Shown here: positions 50,709 through 62,299 of the stretch, in pieces | Numbering within the stretch: position 1 is the first letter of the stretch | Layout of the letters: each line of letters starts with the position of its first letter | Source of the DNA: Erinaceus europaeus | Taxonomy: Eukaryota; Chordata; Mammalia; Eulipotyphla; Erinaceidae | DNA: 64,000 bases | Direction: 5' to 3' | Assembly (NCBI RefSeq): GCF_950295315.1 | Contig: NC_080164.1 | Span: 57,117,296-57,181,295, forward strand | The notes under the pieces: model-generated | Databases searched by the model: none | What the model was told of the DNA's origin: nothing | Seen by the model: only the letters and a program-made list of their open reading frames with translations | Translations under genes and position numbers: made by a program

Positions 50709-51208
50709 GTTTTTTTGTTTTGTTTTTGTTTTTGTTTTTGCTTCCAGGGATATTGCTGGACTCAGTGCCTGTACCATGAATCCACTGCTCCTGGAGGCCA
50801 TTTTTTTCCCTTTTTGTTGCCCTTGTTGTTGTAGCCTTGTTGTGGTTATTATTGTTGTTGTTGATGTCGTTCGTTGTTGGATAGGACAGAGAAATGGAGA
50901 GAGGAGGGGAAGACAAAGGAGGCAGGGCGGTGCTTAGTTAACAGTGTTATGTAAATAAACAGCAGTGTTAAACCGGCAGGGCGGTGCTTAGTTAAACAGG
51001 ATTAGAGACAGAGGCTTTAAGCAGGGGGGAGCTGGCATACTACCCAACAAAGAGGGAGAGAAAGATAGAAACCTGCAGGCCTGCTTCATTGCCTGTGAAG
51101 CCACAACCCTGCAGATGGGGAGCCGGGGGCTCGAACCAGCTTCCTTATGCCTGTCCTTGAGCTTTGTGCCATGTGCGCTTAACCTGCTGCGCTACGCGCC
51201 TGACCCCC
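50709..51208 (-). mobile_element. inner SINE, minus strand, itself carrying an LTR scrap
   Basis: A complete long-type SINE: TTGCTTCCAGGGATATTGCTGG, GCTCCTGGAGGCC, GGATAGGACAGAGAAATGG. It then breaks at 50928 for about 118 bp of LTR-related DNA, and continues AGAGGGAGAGAAAGATAG to the head GCGCTACGCGCCTGACCCC. Confidence 0.85.
50928..51045 (-). mobile_element. LTR-derived insertion inside a SINE
   Basis: The right end AGCTGGCATACTACCCAACA is identical to the U3 end of the provirus LTRs (33769-33786 and 26479-26496). To the left, GGCAGGGCGGTGCTTAGTTA appears twice about 48 bp apart. 50997-51016 is identical over 20 bases to provirus pol sequence at 29239-29258. The short flanking repeat ACAAAG is of doubtful value. 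Confidence 0.75.
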
Positions 51209-51218
51209 TCTATGTGCG

Positions 51219-51247
51219 TTTAACCAGGTGTGCCACTGCCTAATCCC
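51219..51247 (-). mobile_element. SINE head completing the copy at 50475-50698
   Basis: TTTAACCAGGTGTGCCACTGCCTAATCCC is the head side of a minus-strand SINE, directly after the inner SINE's duplication. Confidence 0.75.
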
Positions 51248-51279
51248 TAAACAAATTCTTAAAAAAATTTAAAAAGATG

Positions 51280-51837
51280 GGGTTGGGCGGTAGTGTAGTG
51301 GGTTAAGCACCAAGCACAATGACGACGGATGTAAGGATCAGTTGGAGTCCCGGCTCCCCACCTGCAGGGAAGTCGCTTCACAAGCGGTGAAACAGGTCTG
51401 CAGGTGTCTATCTTTCTCTCCCCCTCTCTGTCTTCCCCTCCTCTCTCCATTTCTCTCTGTCCTATCCAACAACGGATGACATCAATAATAACAATAGTAA
51501 TAACCACAACAATGATAAAAAAAAAAAAAGGCAACAAAAGGGGAAAAAATCGCCTCCAGGAGCAGTGGATTGGTGGGGCTGGCACTTCTTCTTCTTCTAG
51601 CGTTTGCCCTTCTTCCTTAGCCAGTCAACAGCGTCAGGTTGAGCCTGATGTCTGTTGCTGGCTTTGAAAGTGACTGGGATCCATGTGGATTCAGTCGGCT
51701 AGGAAGGATCGTCAGGTTCCCCAATAAATGGGTACTCACGGGATGCACCACGAGAAGGTTGATCCAATGCATCCTGGGGCTGGCACTGAGCCTCAGCAAT
51801 AACCTTTGAGGGAAGAAAAATAAAAAAATAAAAAAGA
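51280..51837 (+). mobile_element. SINE (long type), plus strand, split by the non-L1 LINE
   Basis: The head GGGGTTGGGCGGTAGTGTAGTGG through TCTTCCCCTCCTCTCTCC to CAGGAGCAGTGGAT is continuous to 51586. After the inserted element it resumes at 51775 with TGGGGCTGGCACTGAGCCTCAGC and an A-rich tail. Confidence 0.88.
51587..51774 (-). mobile_element. non-L1 LINE, copy 4, with inverted 5' segment
   Basis: The 13-bp direct repeat TGGGGCTGGCACT lies at 51574-51586 and 51775-51787. 51587-51650 is the family 3' end in minus orientation (TCTTCTTCTAGCGTTTGCCC...). 51651-51774 is plus-oriented sequence equal to 7155-7265 of copy 2 (GCTGGCTTTGAAAGTGACTG, GATTCAGTCGGCTA, ACGGGATGCACCACG). A 3' end plus an inverted upstream part between one pair of duplications is the classic twin-priming outcome. 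Confidence 0.88.
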
Positions 51838-51846
51838 GATTTCTTG

Positions 51847-52065
51847 GGTCAATTTGGTGCACACGATTGAGTTACCCTGTGCAGTGACCTCAATTCAGAC
51901 CCCCAGTCCCCATCTACTGCACTGTTTCACTGCTTATGAAGCTTCCCTCTGCCCTGTGAGCAGTGAAGAAGTGCTGCAGGTGTCTCTTTCTCTGTCTCTG
52001 TATCCTTACCCTGCTCGCTTTCTCTTTGTCCTCTCAAGTAAAAGGAAAAATAATAGCAAAAAAGA
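51847..52065 (+). mobile_element. SINE (short type), plus strand, diverged
   Basis: GGTCAATTTGGTGCACACGATTG, CCCCAGTCCCCATCTAC, GCAGTGAAGAAGTGCTGCAGGTG, CTCTC tract, A-rich tail. Confidence 0.65.
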
Positions 52066-52119
52066 GTCAAAAGACTTATTTTGCTTAGTATTTTACTTGA
52101 GCTACAAAATTAAAATATC

Positions 52120-52335
52120 TGGAGGTCCGGTGGTGGTGCACCTGGTTGAGTGCACATGTTATAGTGAGCAAGGACTGGGGTTCAAGTTCCCAGTCCCCAC
52201 GTGCAAAAGAAAAGCTTCACAAGTGGTGAAGCAGTGTTGCAGATGTTTCTTGGTCTCTCTCTTTCTCTGTATCCCATTTCCTCTTGATTTCTGGCTGCCC
52301 TTATCAAATAAATAAAGATAATTAATTTTTCTAAA
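52120..52335 (+). mobile_element. SINE (short type), plus strand
   Basis: GGAGGTCCGGTGGTGGTGCACC, GGGGTTCAAGTTCCC, AAAGCTTCACAAGTGGTGAAGC, CTGGCTGCCC, then AAATAAATAAAGATAATTAA. Confidence 0.85.
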
Positions 52336-52499
52336 AAATGGACACAATAAGTTAAACAATGAAATATCTCATTTCAGCTGGGGTGGAGGAGTTGAATTTT
52401 TTTATCTGGGAAACTTTCTTTGACTGGTCTCAATGCTGGAATAGCTTCTTTCTATTGAATACCTGCAGTACTGGCTTTTTTATTTTCAGAAAGAAAGTA

Positions 52500-52870
52500 T
52501 ATGTTCCATATTTTTAAAAAATATGTCATATTAGAGTGTTAGAGAGAATTTCATATAATAGAAAGAGAGAAAGAGAGATAGATAGAGAGAAAGAGAGAGA
52601 GAGAGGGGGAAAGAGAGACCAGATCATCACTCTAGTACTTATGACACCAAGGCTGGATCCAGGAGACTCAAGCATGGAAGTACTGTGCACTAAAAGTTGC
52701 ATTATTTCCTTGGGCAATATAACTGTTACTTATCTCTTCATGAAGAGTACCTGGATTTTTATGTTTTTTTTTTTTCAAGATCACTGTTCTAAGCTATAGC
52801 TGTTCTGTGGCTTGATCCTGGGGCCTTGGGACATCAGACATGAAAGTCTGTTGTGAAAATTACTATTTTT
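52500..52870 (-). mobile_element. two degraded SINE pieces with GA tract, minus strand
   Basis: A GA/GATA tract at 52555-52616 is followed by AAGGCTGGATCCAGGAGAC (B-box side). A second piece at 52770-52865 has a T-run, then CTTGATCCTGGGGCCTTGGG. Confidence 0.45.
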
Positions 52871-53189
52871 AATTATTTTATTATTATTTTATTTTCAATT
52901 ATGCTATATAATTATTATTATTTTATTATTTTATTTTTAATTATGCTATTTTCCCAATCCATGGACTACATTGCTTTGCTAGTGTCCTGTCCACTTCTCT
53001 TAGCAGAAATGTCCTCATCTGTGACTTAAAACCATAATTTATAACTCACAGATGAGTACCGAGAATTCTGTGAGATGATTGATGTACTGGGTATATGGGC
53101 AGCACCACACTTATAAAATGAGGTGTGTGTGTGTGTGTGTATTGCCATAACCATGTACATGCACAACCTCACTGTTCTTGAGTCTGACT

Positions 53190-53570
53190 TTTTTCATCAT
53201 TCTAGACAAAGACAGAAACAGAAAGAGAAAGAGGCATTACAGGACTGCTCCAATATTCCCTGGTGCAGTAATGCTCCCACATGTCAGGGCTCAGATCTGA
53301 AGCCTCAAACATGGGAAGGCACAGGATCTACCAGGTAAGCTATCTCTTAACCAAGGAGTGAGTTCCTATTCTTTTCCACTTTTTGTCATCCACAAAGAGT
53401 TACTGTTTTTGGTTGTGTTTTGCTTGTTTCTTTTTTTCTTTTTTTTTTTTTTTCAGATAGAGACAGAGAGGGAGGGAAAGACACCATACTACCCAAGTTT
53501 CCTGCTGTGGGGGCTGGGCTGTGGCTTGGATCACACTTATAGCAAAGCAGGAGCATTCAGGTGAACCATA
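53190..53570 (-). mobile_element. two degraded SINE pieces, minus strand
   Basis: 53205-53345 has GACAGAAACAGAAAGAG, a CTGCTCC-type body and GGGCTCAGATCTGAAGCC. 53435-53570 has a T-run, GATAGAGACAGAGAGGGAGG, and GGGGGCTGGGCTG. A short GT run lies at 53120-53141. Confidence 0.4.
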
Positions 53571-56500
53571 TATTTTGAGGACCTTACTTCCTTTTGTTTA
53601 ATGATCCAAATTTCTTGGTATCCCAATTTCTAGGACATTGAGTGCATACCATTGATCACTGATGTTTTTATTTTTTATTTTTGCCACAAGGGAAGGTTTT
53701 TATTATGAGTTTTGTATTGCTGTATGAAACACAATATATTCTCTTTTCCCTGACTTTTTCCCCACGCTATCCTTATTTCTTCATCATTTCCTTTCCTCAT
53801 TGTCTTGTGCATCTTTCTATGTCCTGATGAAGTGACACCTTTTTCATCAAGTGTTCTATGACTACTCCCGACATCACTAATTTATCAACTTTATGCATTT
53901 TTGTTGTCAACCCAAGCAGCTTAAATCAAGAAGCAGTAATTTATCTGGTGTTTCAAATTCAAAGGCATATTTTCAAGGGATGTCAAGTCTATTCACTTTG
54001 TTTCATTCACTGAATTGTAAGAGCTTTGAAGGCAGTGCCATGCTTCATACCCATTTTACAACTCCTATACATCTTGCTCAAAAGATACTGACTGACTGAT
54101 TTTTACAGATTCAACTAATAGAAAATTTTCTAATGTAAGAGAAATTATTACAAGGAGTAGTCAGGTAAGAAATACCATATGCTATACTTACAGATCTTTA
54201 GGGTAGATAATTAGTCCTTACATCAAAATTTAACATTCTCATTATATGAAATCTCTTAACTGATTACTTCTAAGAGATGCCACTGAGTTAATAGATTATT
54301 TTAATTAACTTTTTAAGATAATAACTAACTAGATGATAGATGGATAATATCAATATATAGATAGACATGTGTATTTTAAAATATGTATGTGTAGATACAT
54401 GTAATCAGATCACAGAGATACTATTTGCAGTCTTTTCTCAATAAGGCAGTAGGACATTGATGCTTTCAAGTGAGCTTAGTGGTATTGAATATGACATTCA
54501 TGTCATTAAAAATAGTTAGCTGTTCTTGGCTACATTCACAAAGAAGTCCCCTAATGCTTCCTTTAATTGGCAGGATCCACACGTGGTATCTATTTTGAAA
54601 ATGTAAGCTGCACTGAGCTGCTGGAACTATGTATGTGTCTGCGTATGTTCTCTGTAGGTGACACTACACCCTAATCAGACAATTGGTGCATTGTACTAGG
54701 ACACACTGTATGCAGACAATGCCTCGCCTACAGCTCCCCCACCCTTTTTTTTTTTTAAAACCCTGAAATATGGTTGATATGGTCCATTGCAAAATGAACC
54801 TATATTGGAAATGGCAAAATTGTAATGTAAAATATACTGGGGTCAGTCGGGTGTGCTGTTTTTTGCATATATTTTTTCTTCCCTGACCCATGCCATTTCC
54901 CTGCATATAGGGAAAAAAAAAGCTTCATCTCACACAGAAATGTGATGTCCTTTACTGCCAGAGGCTGTTGCTGTTTTAAATGAGGAAAAAGCACAATGCA
55001 TGAAGAAGGAAAATTAAAGCATATTCATTTTGGAAATTAGATATGGTGTCAGGAGACTCACAGAAAATAACCCTGTTTGAATGGAGTCCCACACTACAAG
55101 ACAGTTCACTGAACTTTTGACCACTATTTATGCTATGGAAGCTTTTGAAATAGAAAAGAGAGCAAAACATTTTATAGCTGCTTAATAGCTGAGTTCATTT
55201 TTCTTTCTTTTTTTTCCCCCCACCGAGCATTTGTCTATCCCTCCAGTGTATATAAGATATGCAAACACCATGCAGTTTACTGGCAGGCCTCTTTGTTAAT
55301 GTTAGTTCCATAACATAGCTACTGTATTAGAAATCTCTCAGCCAACTCAGTGACCTTCTGTCCCCTGCAGAGTGCAGTCTGCTACCTGCCTGTGGCTGGA
55401 ATGGAAAGGCTAGTCCCAGTTAGGATCACACAGGACCTGGGAATGACAGTGACCCTCTTTGGGGTCATTCTACACATGCAAGGAGAATATACCACTCATG
55501 GTTCCCAGGGATTGCTTATACAAAAATTAGACAGGGATGAGGGAGATGATATAAAGGGCATCTTGTCTGGTTTATCCTTTTCTATTATTTGGGGCAACAG
55601 TTCTCAATTTGTGATCATTCCTTTTCTGCTTCATTGCTTCTCTCCTGTAGAGCACATCACACCAGCCAGGTTAAGTGGGATTCAAAAACCCTCCAGGAAG
55701 GACAGCCTTGATTTTTGATTCATCACTGAATAATGAAACATCTGCACAAATGAGGTAGGGGAAGAGTTAATCATGAGTTGTGGGTGGGGTCCACTGGAGG
55801 AGGAAAAAAAATCCAATTTGTATTGGTACTAATGAAAGATGCGATTTAACTCTTACACAGATATGAAGCATTGAGCTAAATATTACAAATTACAGGTTGG
55901 AAGCCTATGTCAGCTTTATTATTGTTATTACTATTAATGCAGTGATATCAAACCTAAGGGGTCACTGTGTTTGTTTAATTTGTTTTCTGGGAAAGCTTAG
56001 CATTTCATTTCTAAATGAAAACCTTTTATTTGGCCTTTGGTGATATGCCCACACTGGCACAAACTGAACCCTGCCTCTCCCAGAATTTGTGTGCGGTTTA
56101 GCACTCACTCATTGATCATTCCTAGACTTGAGTCTCACAGCTTTACCCCTTCCTCCACTCAGCCACTGGTCTCACTTCCATTAGATGATACAGTGTGGAG
56201 ATTGGTAATGGTAGTCTGAGGTGGGGCCAGGTCGAGGACTGCCAAGAAGAGGCTCAACAGTGGAATCACTTTATTTCACAAAATACTACAATGTGTCTGA
56301 ATGCTGACCTTACCTGAGTGCACTTGTTTAGGAAATAGGAACGATTTGTCCCTAGACACAGCTATGAACTCTTTATATACTCAATTAGGAATAACTTCCA
56401 CATGGAAACATGGTGTTATTTTCTTCTGCTTGTGCTATGTGGCTTTAATGAGAGAGGGAGAGAGGAGATAGGGGAGAGGGGAAAGCAGGGGAGAGGGGAG

Positions 56501-57365
56501 AGAGAGACCATTGCTTTACTCTTACAATCCAGCATTATTCATTAGGAGAGGATTTTTTTCCCCCTCCGTTGGATGGGAAACTTCTCTCCTCTCACTAGCC
56601 AGTAACAACCCTTCTGTTCATCCTTATGTCAAACCTTCACAACTGTACTAATGTGATCTCTGGCAATCTGCAAGGAGCTGAGAGTATTATTGTAAGGGCC
56701 ACTCTAAACTCAGGAGCCAATCCAGGGTCTCCTTAGGACAGGAACTCCTGACCATTTCCTCTCTGCCAAGACTGGGAGGTTGAGATCTGTGTGTACTGAC
56801 TGACCTCTGACTTAAGACTTGAGAGAAATCTGAGAAGTGCCTCAATCAAAATATTGTTGGCCTCTAAACTACTGACTCTTTGTTTCCTGCTCTCCCTGAG
56901 GCTTCTTGGCACTGCTGGTAGCCATGTTGGTTTAGCTTTGGCTTTGGCTTTGTGATAAGAAAATTCCAGGTCCCCGGGGGATTTCTTTGTGCTCCATGGC
57001 TGCCCTACCCACCCACTTGCAGTCTATAGCTCTATGAATAGAAATGAGACAGGACGAGGAGGATGCAGAGTGAATGCGGTCATATAGGCATGCTCACAGT
57101 TGGTAGTAACAGGCACAAGGATGGTGATATAACATAAGGAATTTATAGTTTAGAACTAGAGGTGGAGGAGTAAGGAGCCTTTCTTGGAAAATTTGTAAAC
57201 CTTCTGCTTACTTTAGTCTCATGACCTTATCTCCAGGCATTTTGCTAAGAGGTGGACTTGTGGACTCAAATGCCCTACTCATCCCTTGGCAGTGGATCAT
57301 CTGCACAGTTGTTAGACCATTTGTGATAGCTCCTGGTTCCTCTGTCACTGTGATAACTGATGGTA
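53571..57365. other. longest unique stretch of the window
   Basis: 3.8 kb with no recognised transposon except a purine tract (56447-56512). The best open frame (55350-55718, plus, 122 codons) has no recognisable domain, no splice context that I can defend, and overlaps nothing conserved that I know. I do not call a gene. Confidence 0.5.
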
Positions 57366-57369
57366 ACTG

Positions 57370-57497
57370 GGAATTTTATTTAATTTATTTACCAGAACAA
57401 TGTTCAGCTTTCACAGTTGGTGATGGAATTAAACCTGGGATCTTAGAGCCTCAGGCATGGAAGTCTATGAATAACCATTGTGCAATCTCTTAGGCCT
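57370..57497 (-). mobile_element. degraded SINE, minus strand
   Basis: TTTATTTAATTTATTTACCAG is followed by GGAATTAAACCTGGGATC (B-box side) and CAGGCATGGAAGTC. Confidence 0.55.
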
Positions 57498-58010
57498 TAG
57501 GTATTATCTATGAAGAAAAAGGAGGCAATGACCACATTCAGCAATGTTAGCCAATTTTTTTTTCTTTTTATATCTAGTGGAAGATTATGAGGATACAGGT
57601 CCAGACAAGATTTCTGCTTTAGCTAATTAAAAATGGTCATATTTTAGCAAATATTAATAATTTCATCAGTTTAGGAATTTCAAATCTGAATCAAATCTGA
57701 ATTGAATTATGATGACCAGACTTTAAATGCAAATTCATCTCAAATAATTTCATAAAATTTAGTGCTGGTATGATGACTTTGTTGCATATTGGGATATACA
57801 TATATATATGTATATATTATGATTGTGAGATGTTTTCTGGGTCATAAGGAACTTTGTTGGTAGTTCCAGAATATTTGTTATTCTTAGGCTACTCTATAAA
57901 ATATTAATTTATTTTTATAATTTAACCTTTCCTTTTATTTTGAAATTAAAATTCCATGGCTCTGCTGAAGTAACATGATAGAATGAAGAGGGCTGACTTG
58001 GATTCACATT
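57498..58010. other. unique AT-rich DNA
   Basis: A short TA-rich tract at 57798-57825. Nothing else recognised. Confidence 0.4.
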
Positions 58011-58011
58011 C

Positions 58012-58298
58012 TTTTAAAAATTTTTTTTATATTTATTTATTTTCTCTTTTGTTGTCCTTGTTGTTATTTTATTGTTGTTATTACTGATGTCGTCGTTGTT
58101 GGATAGGACAGAGAGAAATGGAGAGAGGAGGGGAAGACAGAGGGGGAGAGAAAGGTAGGCACCTGAAGACCTGCTTCACCACCTATGAAGAGACTCCCCT
58201 GCAGGTGGGGAGCAGGGGGCTCGAACCAGGATCCTTATGCCAGTCCTTGGGCTTCATACCACATGCGCTTAACCCATTGCGGTACCGCCTGACTCCCA
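58012..58298 (-). mobile_element. SINE (long type), minus strand
   Basis: Tail TTTATATTTATTTATTTTC, TTGTTGGATAGGACAGAG, GGAGAGAAAGGTAGGCACC, GGGGGCTCGAACCAGG, head CCGCCTGACTCCC. Imperfect flanks TTCACATTCTT (left) and TTCATATTCTT (right) are the likely duplication. Confidence 0.9.
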
Positions 58299-58524
58299 GG
58301 TTCATATTCTTCTCTCAATTATCTCTTAAATAGAATGGGATAATAATCAATATGACCATGCTGCATTGTTCTAAGTATTGGGGAAGCATTTGCATATCTA
58401 CTCAATAAAGGATGGATTTATTATTTTCATTTTAATAAGAGATCATAGACCTGGGAGAAGTCTTTAAGATATTCAACTTCCCTCCTCTTACAGAAAAGAA
58501 ACTATTTTTTTATCTCTTTGTTCC

Positions 58525-59275
58525 CTCCCTTTTAAAAATTTTTATTTATAAAAAGGAAACATTGACTAAACCATAGCATAAGAGGGATACAACTCCACAC
58601 AATTCCCACCAAGAGAACTCTGTATCCCATCCCCTCCACTGACAGCTTTCCTTTTCTTTATCTTTCTGGGAGTATGGACCCAGCATCTTTATGGGGTACA
58701 GCAGGTGGAAGGTCTGGCTTCTGTAATTGCTGCCCTGCTGAACATGGGCATTGACAGGTCAGTCCATACTCCCAGCCTGTCTCTCTCTCTTTCCCTAGTG
58801 GGGTGGGGTTCTGGGGAACTGAGACTCCAGGACAGATTGATGGGGTCCTATGCCCAGGGAAGTCCGGTTGTCATCATGGCAGCATCTGGAACCTGGTGGC
58901 TGAAAAGAGAGTTAACATATAAAGCCAAACAAATTGTTGACTAATCATGAACCTAAAGGCTGGAATATTGCAGATGAACATTTGGGGTCTACATTTTGTA
59001 GATAGTTAGTAGGCCTATTTTAGTTATATTCCAAAGCGCCCATGACTATAATAGTTTTGTTGTTTTTTTTCCCTGAGCCTGACATGATATGCAGGTGGAT
59101 CCAAGTTATTGTCTGGGGAGACGATGTCATGGCTGGAAAAGGGGCTAGAAAGTAGGATCAGGGAAGAGAGTAGCTCCCAAATATGGGAAATGTATATAAA
59201 TATCGTAGAGCCCATTGATTTGATCTGGGGCCCAAATTCTGCTTAGGAGCCCGTGTGACCTTTGCATCTTGTAGA
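58525..59275 (-). mobile_element. L1 3' UTR fragment (long type), minus strand
   Basis: TTTTTATTTATAAAAAGGAA, CAACTCCACACAATTCCCACC, GGTGGAAGGTCTGGCTTCTG, GGAAGAGAGTAGCTCCCAAATA, in the same order as 265-1250. Confidence 0.88.
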
Positions 59276-59818
59276 TCTAGTAATTTTTTTTTTTAATTAA
59301 GCAGCTTATAATATGCAAAACTGTCTCAGAGCTTGGCATGGTCTATTTTCTCTTGTTGCCCAGATAAGATTGTCCTAATCTCTTTGAACTACTATAGTAA
59401 AAATACCATAAATAGGTGGACTAAGCAACAAATGTTTTATTCCCACAGTTCTAGAGTTGAAAACATCAGGATGAAGGTGCAGCTGATTTGATATCTGGAG
59501 AGGGCCTTTTTCCTGGCTCAATAGTAGCTGTCCTTTTGCTGTGTCTTCCTATAGCAGAAATATGCCTTATGAGGATATTAAGGTTGTCATGAGTGCTCAT
59601 GATTAACACCCTCATGCTAATTCGCTCCTGAAACCCACCTCCAAATACCATCACTTTGTAGATTAGGTTTCAACATACAAAGTTGGGCGATTCACAAATA
59701 TTCAGTTTGTAGCATTGATTCACTTCCTTCTTACTATTTTTGTGATGAACTCTTTCTGTGTCTTCAAATATGCGTGCTAAATAAGAGCTTTTCTGAAGTG
59801 TTTTAAAATGTTTTTTCA
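59276..59818. other. unique DNA
   Basis: Nothing recognised. Confidence 0.4.
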
Positions 59819-60090
59819 GGAGCTGGGTGGTAGCACAACGGGTTAAGCACAAGTGGTGAAAAGTGCAAGGACCATACTAAGGATTGCAGTTCAAGCCCTC
59901 GACTCCCCACCTGCAGGGGCATTGCTTCACAGGCGGTGAAGCAGGTCTGCAGGTGTCTCTCTTTCTCTCCCCCTTTCTGTCTTCCCCTCCTCTCTCAATT
60001 TCTCTCTGTCCTATTCAACAACGACATCAATAACAACAACAATAAGAAGACAACAAGGCAAAATAAATAAGTAAATAAATAAATAAAATA
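59819..60090 (+). mobile_element. SINE (long type), plus strand
   Basis: GGAGCTGGGTGGTAGCACAACGGG, CAGTTCAAGCCCTCGACTCC, GCTTCACAGGCGGTGAAGCAGG, ACAACGACATCAATAACAAC, then an AAATAAATAAATAAAAT tail. Confidence 0.9.
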
Positions 60091-60124
60091 ATATTTCATT
60101 GAAAATCTTTTAAAAATGTTCATT

Positions 60125-60640
60125 GTATCTTTCTTTCCTTTTTTTCCCTTTTATTTATCATCTCTATTAGGTGGGGTTAATGGTTTGCAGTGCAGTTGTT
60201 GGGACATGGGTACAATCCCTCATCTCCCCATGAAAGTCCTCTGTAGAACATTCTCACCCACAGCTTAAGTCTTATTTCATTCCATCATTTTGCAATAGGA
60301 CCCCAACGTTCTCTGCACCATCTCGCTCCCCCTCCTTCCCTAGAGTCCTTTGTTTTGGTGCAATAGACCCCACCCAGTCTAAGTTTCACTTTGTGCTTTT
60401 CCTCTTCTCTTATCTTTTAAACCCTACCTATAAGTGAGATAATTTTCATTTGTCCTTCTTGTTTTTGGCTTATCTCATTTAACATGGTGCCTTCAAGTTC
60501 ATATAAGATGAAGCAAAGGAGATGACTTCATCATTTTTAACAGATGAGTGGTATTATGCATATATGAATAATCATTCTGTTGTCAGTAGACACCAGGGTT
60601 GCTTTCAGGTTTTGAGTATTACAAATTGTGCTGCTTTTTC
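60125..60640 (-). mobile_element. old L1 3' end, minus strand
   Basis: CCTTTGTTTTGGTGCAATAGACC, ATAAGTGAGATAATTTTC, CTTATCTCATTTAACATGG and CACCAGGGTTGCTTTCAGG mirror the L1 UTR/ORF2 end at 8.95-9.4 kb, with much divergence. Confidence 0.65.
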
Positions 60641-61445
60641 TAGTAATCTCTTTGAGATCTTGAACTTTGCATGCCACATAGCTCTTTCATAAAACTGTTA
60701 TTTTGTTTATCTCTCTAAGTCACCTCAACTGCCCCCTGAGTCCTATCTCAGCCTTGTTTTTCCTAAAGGTACCACAGAACATACTTTATGTAACAAACTA
60801 GTTCCAATAATTTTGCTTTCACTGATAAATTAAAGCTTTTCTTACTATCTTTTTACTTAGTTCCTTACCTCTTGTCCTCCCTATTTTTTTTCAATAAGGA
60901 TATTGAGGATTTATCAACATTTAGTTTGTTGAGCACTTTAAGAAGTCCTTCTATAAATATTTTATTAAAAATATATTTTATATCATATCATCAAAATAGA
61001 AATAACAAAATATTAGATTTAAAGAACATTCTCATCAGGAAAAAATATTGTCAAAGAACATGAGTATTGTCCTTATGTTAAAGTTCATCTTCCAAAGTCC
61101 CAGATTCAATCCTCTGCACTGCCATAGGCCAGAGCTTATCAGTGCTGTGGTAAAAAAAAAAGTTAGAGATCATCAGGGAAGTGTAAATGAATAAATACGA
61201 TCGGTTAGATAAGGGAATGGAGATATTATGCAATGCAAACTAGAAGACCCTAACCCTTTAAGAGTCTAGAGTTAGCGATAGCAATGTTGAGTTGAATTCA
61301 GAAGTGTTATGTGGATCAAATAAAATGACATGGAAAACTGCTTAAAGTAAGTTTTAGCTCTGTGAAGATACAATTACCATATCTATAAGCACTTATAGAA
61401 ATAGAATCACTTGGAGAAGCTGCTAGTGGCTTGAGCTCTGATCAC
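60641..61445. other. unique DNA with one SINE type C remnant
   Basis: At 61060-61165, CTTATGTTAAAGTTCATC, CCCAGATTCAATCC, CTGCCATAGGCCAGAGC and an A-run mark an old plus-strand SINE. The rest is unrecognised. Confidence 0.5.
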
Positions 61446-61461
61446 ATCCTCTGGAAAGGAA

Positions 61462-62241
61462 ATGAAAACAACATTGGAGGAAAGGAATTGCAGTATTAGG
61501 GAAACAACAGTTGAGACCCCCAAGAAAAATACTGATTATCTTGAGGCAATTAGACAACTGAAAGCTGAAATAGCTGTAATAAAGAAAGAAGCTGAGGCAA
61601 GGGAAAGCAGACTAATAGAAGCAGAAAACAGAATTAGTCAGACAGAGGATGAGTTAGAGAAAACTAAGAAAGAGGTGAAAGAGCTTAAAAAGAGACTGAG
61701 AGACACTGAAAAAAACAACAGAGACATATGGGATGATCTCAAAAGAAGTAACATTCGTATAATTGGCCTGCCAGAGGAAGAAAGAGAGGAAAGGGAAGCA
61801 AACATTCTAGAGGAAATAATAGAAGAAAACTTCCCAGACCTAAATAACAGAAAGGACATCAAGATTCAAGAGGACCAGAGAGTACCAAACAGAATCAACC
61901 CAGACCTGAAGACACCAAAACACATCATAGTCACAATGAGAAGAAGTAAGGATAAAGAAAGGATCCTAAAGGCTGCAAGAGAGAATCAAAAAGTCACATA
62001 CAAGGGAAAACCCATAAGATTATCTGCAGACTTCGCCACTCAAACTCTAAAAGCCAGAAGGGAGTGGCAAGATATCTATGGAGCCCTGAATGAAAAAGGG
62101 TTTCAACCAAGGATAATATATCCTGCTAGACTTTCATTCAAGCTAGATGGAGGGATCAAAACCTTCTTAGATAAACAACAGTTAAAGGAGGCAACCATCA
62201 CCAAGCCGGCCCTGAAAGAGGTTCTGAAAGACCTCTTATAA
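61462..62241 (+). pseudogene. L1 ORF1, N-terminally truncated
   Basis: 259 codons are open. The coiled coil is shortened relative to the intact copy (ESRLIEAENRISQTEDELEK). The RRM-like domain starts NIRIIGLPEEERE, and the C-terminal domain is complete (RVPNRINPDLKTPKHIIV, YKGKPIRLSADFATQTLKA, PARLSFKLDG). The first Met is internal: the N-terminal roughly 65 residues of a normal ORF1p are missing and about 27 residues of coiled coil are deleted. It cannot be expressed from its own promoter because the 5' UTR is gone. Confidence 0.85.
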
Positions 62242-62299
62242 ACAAGAACATCACTACAATACGGGCAATATATCAGAGAAAACAAATTTTTTTTGAACA

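Noticed and set aside
54500..55340. Possible conserved exon or regulatory block
   Set aside because: Nothing in the sequence alone separates it from ordinary intergenic DNA. A multi-species alignment would be needed.
55350..55718. 122-codon plus-strand frame in unique DNA
   Set aside because: No recognisable domain, no splice-site or promoter support, and a length within chance for this much sequence. Kept as unknown and not called.
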